This document shows, in pieces, positions 17,558 to 27,246 of a stretch of DNA of 64,000 nucleotides (positions are counted from its first letter, which is position 1; each line of letters opens with the position of its first letter). The stretch is from contig CAZMSC010000006.1 of the NCBI GenBank assembly GCA_964568845.1, positions 4,596 through 68,595 of the forward strand, read 5' to 3'. Position numbers and translations under genes: made by a program. Below the pieces are notes generated by a model. It searched no databases and had not been told where the DNA came from. It was given only the letters and a program-made list of their open reading frames with translations. Source of the stretch: DTBU01 sp964568845 (GTDB taxonomy: Archaea; Thermoproteota; CALKCG01; B24).

Positions 17558-18856
17558 TTAATTCAGTATTTCCGCCTGTAGGAAGTTGCGATAGGCTTTG
17601 ACTACTTTAACTTTGAGTTTTCCGCCGAGGATGTTTCCGTCGTGTAGAACTACTATGGGCTTATACGCGTAGTTTCTAGCTATCCAGCTTCCAAGCTTTA
17701 AACCCTGCGATTCAACCGTAACCTCACCAGTCCAGTTCAACCAGTTCAAGTTGCGTCTGTACGATATGTTGAAGCATAATTCATTTATTTTCCGAGTACG
17801 CTCCTTAACCACCTGGGGGTGTAGGGGTTTAAGCTTAGAGGCTTCCGTCTTAGGTCTAGCTCCGAACTTTGAAACGTTGACGTGGTCCGGCTCTACACGT
17901 TTTATAAAGCTGAGCGTAGCCTCAAAGTCTTCTTCAGACTCAGTTGGATACCCCACTATGACGTCCGTCATAAGTGAAAGCTCGGGATACTTAGACCTAA
18001 ACTTACGCATAACATACTCAGCTTCCGCTACGGTGTAGCCTCTACGCATATCGTTTAAGACTCTATCGCTTCCAGACTGTACTGGAACGTGGGCGAATTT
18101 GAAAACCCTGTGGTCTGAGTACAGGTCTAAGATTCTATCTATGAAGCTCTGTATATGCACTGGGTTCATCATGCCTATTCTAACCTTGAAGTCTTCCTCC
18201 AACTTCAGAATTTTTTCAAGCAGATCCGCCAGCGTTAAACCTATGTCTACACCGTAGCATCCGTTGTCTTGAGAAGTCAGCCATATTTCTCTACAACCAT
18301 GCTCTAAAGCTCTACGAACCTCCTCAACGATCAAATCTGGCGGGTAGCTTCTAAGAGCCCCCCTTGCAATTTTAACCTGGCAGAAGCTGCATTTCCCGAG
18401 ACAGCCTTGAGCTATTGGAATTACACCTATGAACTGTTTAAGTCTAACCCTAGGTTTACATAGAGGGATGTCTTCAGGCTCGACGAGTTTGACGAATCTA
18501 CCTCCACGTAGGGCCGTTTCAACCGCGTCAACTATCCGTGTAACAGCTCTAGCACCTATTAGAGAAGCCCTAGGGTTTATACGCTCTACAACCTCTCTAC
18601 TCGTTAAAGGCATACAGCCCGCCACTATAAGCGGCTTATCAAGTTTGGATAGGGTAGATATTACGTGGGTCATTCTATGCTCGGTAGGCGTTTTAACAGT
18701 GCAAGTAGCCACGATGTTTACGTCTGCCTCATCCGGGCTGTCAACTATCTCATAGCCTCTAGCTTTAAGTAGCCCGAGCATAACCTCTGCATCTGCTACA
18801 TTAGCGCTGCATCCGTAGACCTCCATGTAGATTTTAGCCAAGCCCGGAGCCACCAT
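17558..18856 (-). CDS. tRNA-t6A37 methylthiotransferase (MtaB/CDKAL1 type)
   Basis: A 432-residue radical SAM enzyme that adds a methylthio group to t6A37 of ANN-decoding tRNAs. The N-terminal UPF0004 domain carries the three cluster Cys (16 in YGCSAN, 52 in ATCTVK, 81 in AGCMP). The radical SAM CxxxCxxC is at 152, 156 and 159 (GCLGKCSFC). A TRAM RNA-binding domain fills the last 60 residues or so. The MtaB/archaeal subgroup rather than MiaB is favoured by YGCSANVADAE. The gene ends 29 bases from the assembly gap but has its own stop. Confidence 0.88.
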   Translation of the reverse strand: MVAPGLAKIYMEVYGCSANVADAEVMLGLLKARGYEIVDSPDEADVNIVATCTVKTPTEHRMTHVISTLSKLDKPLIVAGCMPLTSREVVERINPRASLIGARAVTRIVDAVETALRGGRFVKLVEPEDIPLCKPRVRLKQFIGVIPIAQGCLGKCSFCQVKIARGALRSYPPDLIVEEVRRALEHGCREIWLTSQDNGCYGVDIGLTLADLLEKILKLEEDFKVRIGMMNPVHIQSFIDRILDLYSDHRVFKFAHVPVQSGSDRVLNDMRRGYTVAEAEYVMRKFRSKYPELSLMTDVIVGYPTESEEDFEATLSFIKRVEPDHVNVSKFGARPKTEASKLKPLHPQVVKERTRKINELCFNISYRRNLNWLNWTGEVTVESQGLKLGSWIARNYAYKPIVVLHDGNILGGKLKVKVVKAYRNFLQAEILN

Positions 18857-18948
18857 TAAACTTAATATCGCTCAGACTTTTATCTTTTAACAGCTCAACC
18901 TCTAACCTAATCTATTCTATAGCTGGTTTAAATGGAAGATTTGAAGAC

Positions 18949-21900
18949 CTACCTCTCCAGTTCAAACCTTCTCCCGTAAACCGGCACTTCATGTATGAAC
19001 TGTATGAGCATATCCATGCTCTTACCGACCCCCATGAAGCCCCTCTCCTCCACAAGCTCCACGGCCGTTTGAAGTTTAACAGAGGACTCTGCGTAAATCG
19101 TGAAGAGGACGTCGCCTTTCTCAACGTGATCACCGATCTTCTTATTAAGAAGTACTCCAGCGCCTTTGTCTTTAGGCGCACCAGCAGCTCTAGCGACCTC
19201 GATAAGTCTACCGTTATCTATCCACAGAACCACACCGTCGTTTTCAGCCTTAACACAGTACGTTTTATCTCCAACAGGTATATCCTCCGGTTTAATATCG
19301 GGATCCCCACCTTGAGCTGCAATAATTTCTCTAAGCTTTCTCTCAGACTTGCCCGATTTAATCAGTTGGATAGCGGTGTCGAAGCCGCCTACACCAGCCA
19401 TTTGAAAGAGCGCTCCAGCTATGTTTGCAGCCTTATTTATGAGGTCTAAAGCCTTATTAGAGCCCATTAAAGTTTCCAACGCCTCTCTAGCCTCTAAAGC
19501 AGGTCCGATTGCGTATCCAATAGGTTGCTCACCATAGGTTATAGCGCAGCTAGTCTGTATACCCAGCCTACGGCCAAGCTCTATGAAGTCTTTAGCCAGA
19601 GCATTAGCTTCACCTATGGTTTTAACCTTCGTCCCCCTGCCAGTTGGAATATCTATCACCAGGACCCTAGCGTTAACGGCTTTCTTCTTACTCATAATGC
19701 TGGGCAGTAGTAGAGGATCTATAGCCAGAGGATACTCCACTTGCACGAATATATCGTCTGCAGGAGATAGATGTAAAGCCCCACCCCAGACGAGGCAGCC
19801 CCCCGTCTTCTTAACAACAGACTTTATCTCCTCCAAATCTAAGTCGACAGGCATGAGCACTTCAGCCCTATCAGCCGTACCGCTATTATGTAAAAATATG
19901 GGCCCAAAACCCCCAACGAATTTTTCATAGCCATCAACGCATAAATCGTAAACAAATGGATGATCGTTTTGGAGCTCTTTTATATCTCTTATTTTAAGAA
20001 AGCCGATTTCCGAGTTTGCTAAATTTTGAAGGAGTTTCATAGTTCTACCTCCTCCATTAATTTTTATATTTTTTTGAAGAGTATGGAATGACACGGTTTT
20101 TTGATCTAAGAGTATATGAGAGAATTTCCAGTCATTTTCTTTTCCATCCAAAAAATTCTTATGATTTTTCGCTATACTCTTAAGCCCACTTTCCTCAGTC
20201 GGGATAAGGTTGATAAAGCTTGTGAGCCCCTTTGTAGTAAAATATAGTCTATAGCTTTCTTGACACGAAGAGGTATAATTTTTAAACTTTCTTTCTTTTT
20301 TAGGACGTAAGTGATAGGTACAACTCACTCCTAGAATAGTAGTTAGATAAAGTATACCATTTGCAAGCTCTCTACTTATAGTAGAGATTTCGAACAGGTG
20401 CTCTTTAGCTCTTCTACCCCCATTTCCTCTTATGTATGCTCTAAGAAACTCGTACTGCTTTTCTGGACCACAATTTAAGACTATCCACGACAGCTTTTTA
20501 TTTTGCGCATTTTCCCCTGTTTCAAACACATGCCGAAAGACCAACGAGAGTATCGTTCCACCGACGTCAACGTTAATCTCGTGCGGCTTAGGAGACGATA
20601 TTTTTGCACTCAAGTTAAAAACTTTTTCTATGCAGTCCACTATTTCTTCAGCTATTTCTTTTTCTCCTTTTCCCATATAGAAGGTTATTCGATCATTATA
20701 CAGGTGTCCTTCTGCCGCAAAAAACCCGAGAAGCTTCATCAGCTCTGGTGATACCTTGATTATAGCTGGAATTTCCTTTTTGCTTCTTCCAAACTTTAGC
20801 CTCGCCCCCTCAGGTACTCTCACTTCTTTAGTTTTCAGCCAGGAAAGGGGAATGAGCCCTCTCCGATATCTCATGTAATTTTTCCACGAGTTGAAGACTT
20901 CCTTTATTTGGAGTCCCCTTTTGTCCAAACCTTTGATGAATATCCTATCCAGATATTTCTCTGGCAGCTTGTCTAAGAACTCGCGAACCAAGTCTACCTC
21001 AGAAATTTCCGGTACGTTGATCTTCCGCGGAACTACAACATAATCTCCTTTCTTCAATTCAGATGTTGGAAGGGAAAGGATCCTCCCATTTTTAAGTACA
21101 AAAACAGAGTGATCCTTTGTCACTTTAACTTTTCTACCAGTCTGAAGAGTGATCTCTAGCAATTGTTTTGGTGCGCTGTGTCTAAACACGCCAGTTAATT
21201 TCTTAAAACTAACCTTGAATTCATTGTCAAAGACGGGAACCTCGACATCATTTACACGTTCATTATCATTTATTAGCTTATCGACAAATTCACCTATTTC
21301 AACAATTTTTACTATCCCATTGCTTTTGATGAGGATTGGTGTATCGTAAGCTACGCTTGCACTAGTAATCGCCCTGGAAGAAGTCTTTGGAATCGTTAAA
21401 CCAGCCGCAGCTATCGTCGGGACGGCGACTAAACTCGTCTTATCTCCTGGAACCCCACCTATACTATGCTTGTCTACTACGAAAACATCGTCTAAGTTTA
21501 AGGTTTCACCCACCTCAACCATGGCCTTACTCAAGCTTGTAGCTTCATCCAAATCTAGGCCAAAGGTATGCAGAGCCGTTACAAAGGCTGATATTTCGAC
21601 TTCCGTTAAACGGCCGTCTACAACATCCCTAACTATCTCGTAGATTTCAGGGTACGTTAACTTCTTACCTTTAAGCTTCTCCCTTACAAAATATATGCTT
21701 CTAGGCGGTTCTGAAAGCCTAACGTCTACTATAGAGCCGTCTTCGAGTTTAAGTTTGGAAGCAACCTCATCGTATGCACCTACAATGCCTTTCTCGACCG
21801 CTCTGTAGGTTACGTTTACTACGGATGTGATCTCACGCCCCTCGGCATTCACTATTTTAACACGTCCAAGAGCTCTAACGCCTATGTCATCGGCATCCTC

Positions 21901-21966
21901 CTTATTGAGGAGGACTATGGGCTTACCACCAGCTTCGATGTATAGTCTCTTAACCCTTAGAAGCAT
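18949..21966 (-). CDS. deoA: AMP phosphorylase containing an intein
   Basis: AMP phosphorylase cleaves AMP (and CMP/UMP) with phosphate to ribose 1,5-bisphosphate and base, the entry to the archaeal route through R15P isomerase and Rubisco. The start is taken at MLLRVKRLYIEAGGKP (21966); an ATG nine residues upstream is less like the family. The extein is about 514 residues: an N-terminal domain, then the thymidine phosphorylase fold with KHSIGGVPGDKTS and the signature SSRAITSA-SGTADRAE. An intein is inserted at the hyphen. The C-terminal part has PTGRGTKVK and ends in ELER. After splicing the length is close to characterised archaeal enzymes. Confidence 0.92.
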   Translation of the reverse strand: MLLRVKRLYIEAGGKPIVLLNKEDADDIGVRALGRVKIVNAEGREITSVVNVTYRAVEKGIVGAYDEVASKLKLEDGSIVDVRLSEPPRSIYFVREKLKGKKLTYPEIYEIVRDVVDGRLTEVEISAFVTALHTFGLDLDEATSLSKAMVEVGETLNLDDVFVVDKHSIGGVPGDKTSLVAVPTIAAAGLTIPKTSSRAITSASVAYDTPILIKSNGIVKIVEIGEFVDKLINDNERVNDVEVPVFDNEFKVSFKKLTGVFRHSAPKQLLEITLQTGRKVKVTKDHSVFVLKNGRILSLPTSELKKGDYVVVPRKINVPEISEVDLVREFLDKLPEKYLDRIFIKGLDKRGLQIKEVFNSWKNYMRYRRGLIPLSWLKTKEVRVPEGARLKFGRSKKEIPAIIKVSPELMKLLGFFAAEGHLYNDRITFYMGKGEKEIAEEIVDCIEKVFNLSAKISSPKPHEINVDVGGTILSLVFRHVFETGENAQNKKLSWIVLNCGPEKQYEFLRAYIRGNGGRRAKEHLFEISTISRELANGILYLTTILGVSCTYHLRPKKERKFKNYTSSCQESYRLYFTTKGLTSFINLIPTEESGLKSIAKNHKNFLDGKENDWKFSHILLDQKTVSFHTLQKNIKINGGGRTMKLLQNLANSEIGFLKIRDIKELQNDHPFVYDLCVDGYEKFVGGFGPIFLHNSGTADRAEVLMPVDLDLEEIKSVVKKTGGCLVWGGALHLSPADDIFVQVEYPLAIDPLLLPSIMSKKKAVNARVLVIDIPTGRGTKVKTIGEANALAKDFIELGRRLGIQTSCAITYGEQPIGYAIGPALEAREALETLMGSNKALDLINKAANIAGALFQMAGVGGFDTAIQLIKSGKSERKLREIIAAQGGDPDIKPEDIPVGDKTYCVKAENDGVVLWIDNGRLIEVARAAGAPKDKGAGVLLNKKIGDHVEKGDVLFTIYAESSVKLQTAVELVEERGFMGVGKSMDMLIQFIHEVPVYGRRFELER
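19885..21357 (-). mobile_element. intein in AMP phosphorylase with a degenerate LAGLIDADG domain
   Basis: The 491-residue insertion splits the nucleoside phosphorylase signature between Ala and Ser-Gly-Thr. The start is SVAYDTPIL (Ser as residue 1 rather than the common Cys), the block B motif is VTKDHSVFVL, and the end is block F/G FVGGFGPIFLHN followed by extein Ser. His-Asn plus +1 Ser are the residues needed for splicing. A central endonuclease has LLGFFAAEGHL as the first LAGLIDADG helix. The second reads LRAYIRGNGG, with Asn where the catalytic Asp belongs, so homing activity is probably lost while splicing should remain. Confidence 0.9.
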
Positions 21967-22083
21967 TACAGCACCCCTGCTAGATAACTTCAAGTTGAAG
22001 TATTATTTAAACTGAGAAGTTAAAGCATTACTGCTCCCACATAATGAGGATAATGCTTTTCTTCTATATCTGCCGAGTTTCAT

Positions 22084-23280
22084 TTGGGTGAGAGCTTAAC
22101 AGTAGATGTCTTTTTCAAACTACTGGAAGATGCTGTTGACAATATGAGAAAGGCAGGTTTCAGTGAAGCGTTTATAATTCATCATGATGAGGCGGATGGT
22201 GTATGCTCTGCGGCTATAACGGCTAAAGCATTAAACAGAGCTGGTTTAAACTTTAAAACGATATGTCTTGATAAGCTTTACCCTGAGGTTTTAAAGGGGG
22301 TCTATGCTAGAGGGGAGGGCTTATACCTGTTCACGGATATCGGCTCAGCCCACGTTAAGCTGATTGAGAGAGATGCACCTAGGGGAAGTTTAACCATAAT
22401 ACTCGACCACCACGATACTCTACAATCATCGCGTACAGACGTTTTGAACGTAAACCCTGAGCTCTATGGCTTATCTGGTGAAAGGGACGCTTCAGCTTCA
22501 ACCGTCGCATACCTATTTGCCAAAACTTTAAACCCTAGCAATTCAGACCTTTCGGCTCTAGCCCTGATAGGTGCGGCTGAGATTCCAGGCCCAATTATAG
22601 GTTTAAACCAGTTAGCCTTAAAAGACGCGTTAAACGGCGGGTTTATCCAACCTGAGAAGGACGGGGATTTCAAGATCACGAGGCTTGGTAAACCACTCTC
22701 GTACAAGCGATACTCAACAATACTATCCGTTTTAGCCTCTGTAGGATACTACAGAGGGGGGCCTCTGAAAGCGGTAAAAGCATGTATGGATGGTTTTAAA
22801 GACGAAGACTACGAGGAAGCCTCTAAGCTTGAAGAAGAGAGAAAGAAGGCTAACGCTACACTGCTCAGTATTCTTAGAAGGGAGAAGTTGAATCGGATGA
22901 AAGCCATACAGTGGTTTTCGGATAAAGGCGTTTATAGAAGTATGGGTACTAAAGTCATAGGGAGCTTCTGCAGCTACCTTCAGTATCAGGGGTTTGTAGA
23001 TAAGGACAAGTACATTGCAGGATATATGGACGTTCCACCGGATATACCGGGCTACGGTAGATTGGAGAAGACGTATGTTAAAATATCTACAAGAGCCCCA
23101 AAACCGTTAGCAGATAAAATAGCTACTGGTGAAAAACCCCCACTATCTAAAATACTCCCAGAGGCATGTTCGAGATTTGGTGGATTTGCCGATGGACATA
23201 CCGTAGCCGCTTCAGGCGTAGTCGAGAAGAACATGATAATAGATGCTCTTAAAACGTTAGACGAACTAGCATCATCGTAA
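22084..23280 (+). CDS. DHH/DHHA1 phosphoesterase, RecJ-like
   Basis: A 398-residue DHH-superfamily protein. HHDEADGVCSAA near residue 28 corresponds to the DxDG metal site, FTDIGS lies near 82, the defining LDHHDT near 104, and the C-terminal DHHA1 domain has GGFADGHTVAASG. Archaeal relatives are RecJ/GAN-like nucleases or small-oligonucleotide phosphodiesterases; which activity applies is not determined. TTG at 22084 is the furthest start; ATG at 22144 would remove 20 residues but keep the domain. Divergent from the AMP phosphorylase. Confidence 0.8.
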   Translation: MGESLTVDVFFKLLEDAVDNMRKAGFSEAFIIHHDEADGVCSAAITAKALNRAGLNFKTICLDKLYPEVLKGVYARGEGLYLFTDIGSAHVKLIERDAPRGSLTIILDHHDTLQSSRTDVLNVNPELYGLSGERDASASTVAYLFAKTLNPSNSDLSALALIGAAEIPGPIIGLNQLALKDALNGGFIQPEKDGDFKITRLGKPLSYKRYSTILSVLASVGYYRGGPLKAVKACMDGFKDEDYEEASKLEEERKKANATLLSILRREKLNRMKAIQWFSDKGVYRSMGTKVIGSFCSYLQYQGFVDKDKYIAGYMDVPPDIPGYGRLEKTYVKISTRAPKPLADKIATGEKPPLSKILPEACSRFGGFADGHTVAASGVVEKNMIIDALKTLDELASS

Positions 23281-23393
23281 ACTTTGCAGTTTTCTAACAA
23301 TGTTACGGTATACATATCTACTAAGAACCGGTTCCTAGAAGAGAGAGACAAACCCTTATTATACAAAACACGATGTAGTAATTTTAGAATGAA

Positions 23394-23903
23394 ATGAACT
23401 TAGAGGGGAAAATCGAAGAACCATATAGATCTCTACTTGAAAAGTTAGTCGAACTTTTATCTACAAGATTAGGTGATAAGCTGGTCTCCGTCGTCGTCTA
23501 CGGCAGCGTCGCCAGGGGGTCGGCCCGTAAAGATAGCGATGTAGACGTTTTAATAATAGCTGAATCTCTGCCTAAAAGCCGTATGAAGCGTCAACAACTG
23601 TTTCTAGAAGTTGAAGGCAGGCTTGAACCCATTATCGATAGGCTTTGGAATACGGGGTTTTACGTAGACTTTTCACCGGTGATTTTATCGGTTGAAGAGG
23701 CTTCGAAGATAAGACCGATATATCTCGACATGGTTGAAGACTCCGTTATACTCTACGATAGAGGCGGATTTTTCAGCAACATCATCTTAAGGCTTAGAGA
23801 GAGGCTCAGAGAGTTGGGCTCTAAGAGAGTGTGGGTTAAAGATAAGTGGTATTGGTTGATTAAACCGGATATAAGGTTTGGAGAGGTTGTGAGAATTGAA
23901 TAA
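23394..23903 (+). CDS. MNT-type nucleotidyltransferase domain protein
   Basis: A 169-residue protein of the minimal nucleotidyltransferase family, with the defining VVYGSVARGSARKDSDVDVL near residues 38-57 (GSxARG followed by DxD). In MntA-HepT type toxin-antitoxin systems this component adenylylates the HEPN toxin. Its stop overlaps the HEPN gene by 8 bases, so the two are co-translated. The third acidic residue expected in the next strand (YVDFSPVIL near 101) is present. Confidence 0.8.
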   Translation: MNLEGKIEEPYRSLLEKLVELLSTRLGDKLVSVVVYGSVARGSARKDSDVDVLIIAESLPKSRMKRQQLFLEVEGRLEPIIDRLWNTGFYVDFSPVILSVEEASKIRPIYLDMVEDSVILYDRGGFFSNIILRLRERLRELGSKRVWVKDKWYWLIKPDIRFGEVVRIE

Positions 23904-24345
23904 CGTCGATATGGCTAAATCATATCTCAGACAGGCTGAAGAGAGGGTTAGACACGCCGAGGAGGCTATGGGAACGGGAAACTATGCGTATACGATTCGA
24001 CAAAGTCAAGAGGCTGTTGAGCTGGCTCTCAAAGGTGTTTTAAGGTTGGTAGCAATAGAGTCGCCTAAATGGCATGACGTGGGGCCGATCCTTAAGAGGC
24101 ATAGGGAAATCTTCCCAGAATGGTTTAAAGCCGAAATAGACAATCTTGCATCGATTTCTAGAAAGCTTAGACGGGAAAGAGAACCAAGCATGTATGGAGA
24201 TGAAGAGACAGGTACACCTCCAGACCAGCTTTATAGCCGCATGGATGCTTGGGAGGCTTTAGAGTATGCTAAGAGCGTTTTAAACCTATGTATAAGGCTT
24301 CTGAGAAACTATCCAGCCGCTATTAGCGATCCATCTCACCCTTAA
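23896..24345 (+). CDS. HEPN domain protein
   Basis: A 149-residue helical protein starting at TTG 23896. It has the HEPN signature: AKSYLRQAEERVRHAEEAM, then YTIRQSQEAVELALKGVLR, then WHDVGPIL. HEPN partners of MNT proteins are RNase-like toxins or nucleotide-sensing proteins. The canonical Rx4-6H RNase motif is not obvious, so RNase activity is uncertain. It pairs with the gene just upstream; a second such pair, in the opposite gene order, is at 60804-61522. Confidence 0.78.
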   Translation: MNNVDMAKSYLRQAEERVRHAEEAMGTGNYAYTIRQSQEAVELALKGVLRLVAIESPKWHDVGPILKRHREIFPEWFKAEIDNLASISRKLRREREPSMYGDEETGTPPDQLYSRMDAWEALEYAKSVLNLCIRLLRNYPAAISDPSHP

Positions 24346-24379
24346 AAGACGCGGGCTTTCTCGCAGAGGATGGTAAACG

Positions 24380-25636
24380 TTAAACTTGCCTTTTCTTATA
24401 GTAGGATAATACTTTTTCCACGGCTTTAGCTACGTCTTCTACGTCTTCTTCTGCGAAGTATTCGTTACATGGCAACGTTAGAAGAGCGTTTAAGGTTTCC
24501 TCGGCTCTAGGACATAACCCCTCACCGTAATGTACATCTTTACCATAGAGTGGACACATCCAGGGACATTTCGATCCACCATACCCCCTCTTCTCCGTGA
24601 ATAGTGGAGCCATGTATATGGGTTTACCGATGTAACCTGTTCCAGCAGGTACTCCTTCAGCCGTTATGGCTTTAGCTATGTCGCTTAGAGGGGCTTTAAA
24701 CATAGAAAGCTCTAGTTTAAGCGGGTAAAGCCAGTAGCTGTGTTTAAATCCCTTGGGAACCCTAGGTGTATAAACCCCTTCGATTTCACCGAGCCTTTTA
24801 GTTAGAGATTCCGCCACCGCCCTGCGTCTTTCAACAACCCATTTGACTTTTTTAAGCTGTACACGTGCGACTGCTCCTTGAAGTTCGGTCATTCTATAGT
24901 TGAAGCCGATCATGACGTAGGCTCTCGGAAGACCTAGGCTTCTATCCCAACCCTTATCCATGAAAAGCCTAGCCTTCCCAGCAAGCTCTTCGTCGTTTGT
25001 AACGGTTATACCGCCGTCTCCAGTAAACATGTGTTTAGACTGTTGGAGACTGAAACATCCGAAATCGCCTATCGTCCCTACAAGCCTACCCTTATACTCA
25101 GCTAGGTAGGCTTGAGCACAGTCTTCTATTACGGTTAAGCCTTTATCTTCCGCAAGCTCTAGAAGCGGGTCCATGTCTGTTGGTAAGCCGAATAAGTGGA
25201 CGGCTATTATAGCCTTTGTTCTCTCCGTGATCCTTTTCTCAACGTCTTCAGGAGATATATTGTACGTGTCTGGGTCTATGTCTGCGAAAATAGGTATGGA
25301 ATTTTGACCCAGTATTGCTATTATGGTACCTGCGTCCGTTATAGGGCTTGTTAAAACCTCCATACCTGGTCCTAAACCAGCAGCTCCAGTAGCTATATGT
25401 AGTGCAGCCGTTCCAGAGGTGGATGCGACCGCGTATTTAACGCTTAAAAAATCAGCAAACTCTTCTTCAAAACTACTGACCATGTTTCCAGAATACCTGA
25501 ATAGTCTTCCAGATTCGATAACAGACTTGAGGAGCTTAAGTTCTTCTTCACCTATGTTCCTGCCGGACTTATCGTTCACTGTTGGCAGGGGTTTACTTCT
25601 AACGGGTTCACCTCCGAGTATGGCGAGCTTATCCAT
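24380..25636 (-). CDS. DegT/DnrJ/EryC1/StrS aminotransferase
   Basis: A 418-residue PLP-dependent enzyme of the sugar aminotransferase family. ASTSGTAALHIA near residue 72 is the cofactor loop, VIEDCAQAYLAEYKG carries the PLP-ring Asp, and SLQQSKHMFTGDGG near 200 carries the Schiff-base Lys. Such enzymes aminate keto-sugars (nucleotide-linked or cyclitols). No nucleotide-sugar genes are directly adjacent, so the substrate is unknown. The C-terminus includes a Cys-rich KCPWMCPLY segment, common in one archaeal/bacterial subgroup. Confidence 0.88.
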   Translation of the reverse strand: MDKLAILGGEPVRSKPLPTVNDKSGRNIGEEELKLLKSVIESGRLFRYSGNMVSSFEEEFADFLSVKYAVASTSGTAALHIATGAAGLGPGMEVLTSPITDAGTIIAILGQNSIPIFADIDPDTYNISPEDVEKRITERTKAIIAVHLFGLPTDMDPLLELAEDKGLTVIEDCAQAYLAEYKGRLVGTIGDFGCFSLQQSKHMFTGDGGITVTNDEELAGKARLFMDKGWDRSLGLPRAYVMIGFNYRMTELQGAVARVQLKKVKWVVERRRAVAESLTKRLGEIEGVYTPRVPKGFKHSYWLYPLKLELSMFKAPLSDIAKAITAEGVPAGTGYIGKPIYMAPLFTEKRGYGGSKCPWMCPLYGKDVHYGEGLCPRAEETLNALLTLPCNEYFAEEDVEDVAKAVEKVLSYYKKRQV

Positions 25637-25750
25637 AGAACACCTGATATAGACTTAGACCTTTATCGAATTTAAGTTTTCTAAGAATGTTGGATTTGCC
25701 GACACTTCTCCAGCTTAATCTTATAAACATTATCTTCAAAATTTAAAAAT

Positions 25751-26104
25751 ATGAGTGGTGAATTTAGAATCGTACACTATCTTGATGTTAAGAGAGAACC
25801 GGTTACAGAGCAGAACGGTAGAAATGCTTGGGTTAGATGGTTGATATCATGGGAGCATGGTGCTCCAAACTTCGCCATGAGGATGTTTGAAGTAGAGCCT
25901 AATGGGAACACCCCGCTACATAGCCATAATTGGGAACATGAAGTATTCATACTCGAAGGGGAGGGATTTATAGTCTGCGGTGGTAGGAAGTATAGGGTTA
26001 AGGAAGGCTACGCCATTCTAATACCGCCTAATATCGAGCACAGCATTGTGAATGATGGAAGTAGAACCCTCAGGTTTCTGTGTTTAATACCTAGGGTTAA
26101 ATAG
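25751..26104 (+). CDS. single-domain cupin protein
   Basis: A 117-residue cupin. Motif 1 is HSHNWEHEVFILEGEG (near residues 57-72), with two His and a Glu as likely metal ligands, and motif 2 is IPPNIEHSIVN with the third His. The protein starts with a short N-terminal strand segment and has no other domain. Cupins of this size include sugar isomerases, dioxygenases and binding proteins; the function here is undetermined. It lies between a sugar aminotransferase (divergent) and GMP synthase. Confidence 0.8.
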   Translation: MSGEFRIVHYLDVKREPVTEQNGRNAWVRWLISWEHGAPNFAMRMFEVEPNGNTPLHSHNWEHEVFILEGEGFIVCGGRKYRVKEGYAILIPPNIEHSIVNDGSRTLRFLCLIPRVK

Positions 26105-26180
26105 TAGTGTTTTTGCGGTAAACTTGTGAAAAAACTTAATTAATCATCATATTCTTTACACGTTTAGGTGCTAAAAATCT

Positions 26181-27125
26181 ATGGATAGATTCAGCCCAGA
26201 GGAGTTTATAGAGAGAAAGGTTGAGTGGCTTAAGAGGGAGGTGGATGTTGGAAGGGCTATTATCGCCCTCTCCGGAGGAGTCGATAGCTCCGTAACAGCC
26301 GTTTTAGGTTTCAAAGCCATAGGTGACCGTTTAAAGGCGATATTTCTCGAAGATGGATTTATGAGAATAGGTGAGTCTAAGAGAGTTGTAGAGGTTTTTT
26401 CAAAGCTGGGTATTAAAGTTGAAGTTTACGACGTTCAGAACGAGTTTATAGAAGCCTTAAAAGGCATTAGAGACGCTGAGGAAAAGCGGAGGGCTTTTAG
26501 AGAAACCTTCTACGGGGTTTTTTCAAGGATAGCTAAAAACCTTAAAACCGAAGTCGTTCTACAGGGTACCATAGCCGCAGACGTCGTTGAAACTAAGGGT
26601 GGAGTTAAAACCCAGCATAACGTTTTGGAACAGATAGGTATAAACCCACTTGAACGCTACGGTTTCAAAGTGCTTGAACCTCTTAAAGAACTATACAAAA
26701 ACCATGTTAGAGAGTTGGCTAAAGCCTTAGGACTGCCTAATGAAATAGTGTATAGGAGACCTTTCCCAGGCCCAGGACTATCGATAAGAATTGTAGGTGA
26801 AGTGACTAGAGAAAAACTGGACGTAGTTAAGAGGGCTACGTTAATAGTAGATGAGGAGCTTGCAGACGTAAAGTGTTTCCAAGCCTTCCCAGTCCTACTT
26901 GAGGGAAAGGCTACGGGACTCTCGAAGAGCGGGTCTAGGAAATACGGCTACATGATAGCATTAAGAGTAGTTGAATCTGAAGACGCTATGACTGCAAAAT
27001 ACGTTAAATTAGACTGGAATAGGCTTGAGAAGGTTAGAGATAGGATAGTTGACGAGGTTCCAGAAGTTGCTAGAGTCCTGTATGATGTAACGGATAAACC
27101 GCCTGCGACTATAGAATTTGAATAG
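26181..27125 (+). CDS. guaAB: GMP synthase ATP pyrophosphatase subunit B
   Basis: A 314-residue subunit that adenylates XMP and aminates it to GMP; in archaea the glutaminase is a separate protein, not seen in this window. The PP-loop SGGVDSS is at residues 31-37. RRPFPGPGLSIRI near 193 and the C-terminal DKPPATIEFE match the GMP synthase dimerisation and XMP-binding region. Length is normal. ATG at 26181 is the only sensible start. It is monocistronic by spacing. Confidence 0.95.
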   Translation: MDRFSPEEFIERKVEWLKREVDVGRAIIALSGGVDSSVTAVLGFKAIGDRLKAIFLEDGFMRIGESKRVVEVFSKLGIKVEVYDVQNEFIEALKGIRDAEEKRRAFRETFYGVFSRIAKNLKTEVVLQGTIAADVVETKGGVKTQHNVLEQIGINPLERYGFKVLEPLKELYKNHVRELAKALGLPNEIVYRRPFPGPGLSIRIVGEVTREKLDVVKRATLIVDEELADVKCFQAFPVLLEGKATGLSKSGSRKYGYMIALRVVESEDAMTAKYVKLDWNRLEKVRDRIVDEVPEVARVLYDVTDKPPATIEFE

Positions 27126-27246
27126 TATAAACAGGGATTATTTACTAAAAGTTAAACATTTTTAACAGCTCATAGCACTGGGGATTTGAAATGCTTTTAT
27201 CTAAGCCAGCAGTTAAATCTACTGAGGATTGGGAGGATTGGTTTAG

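Noticed and set aside
17399..17601. short open frames through the N run
   Set aside because: They exist only because Ns are translated as unknown residues.
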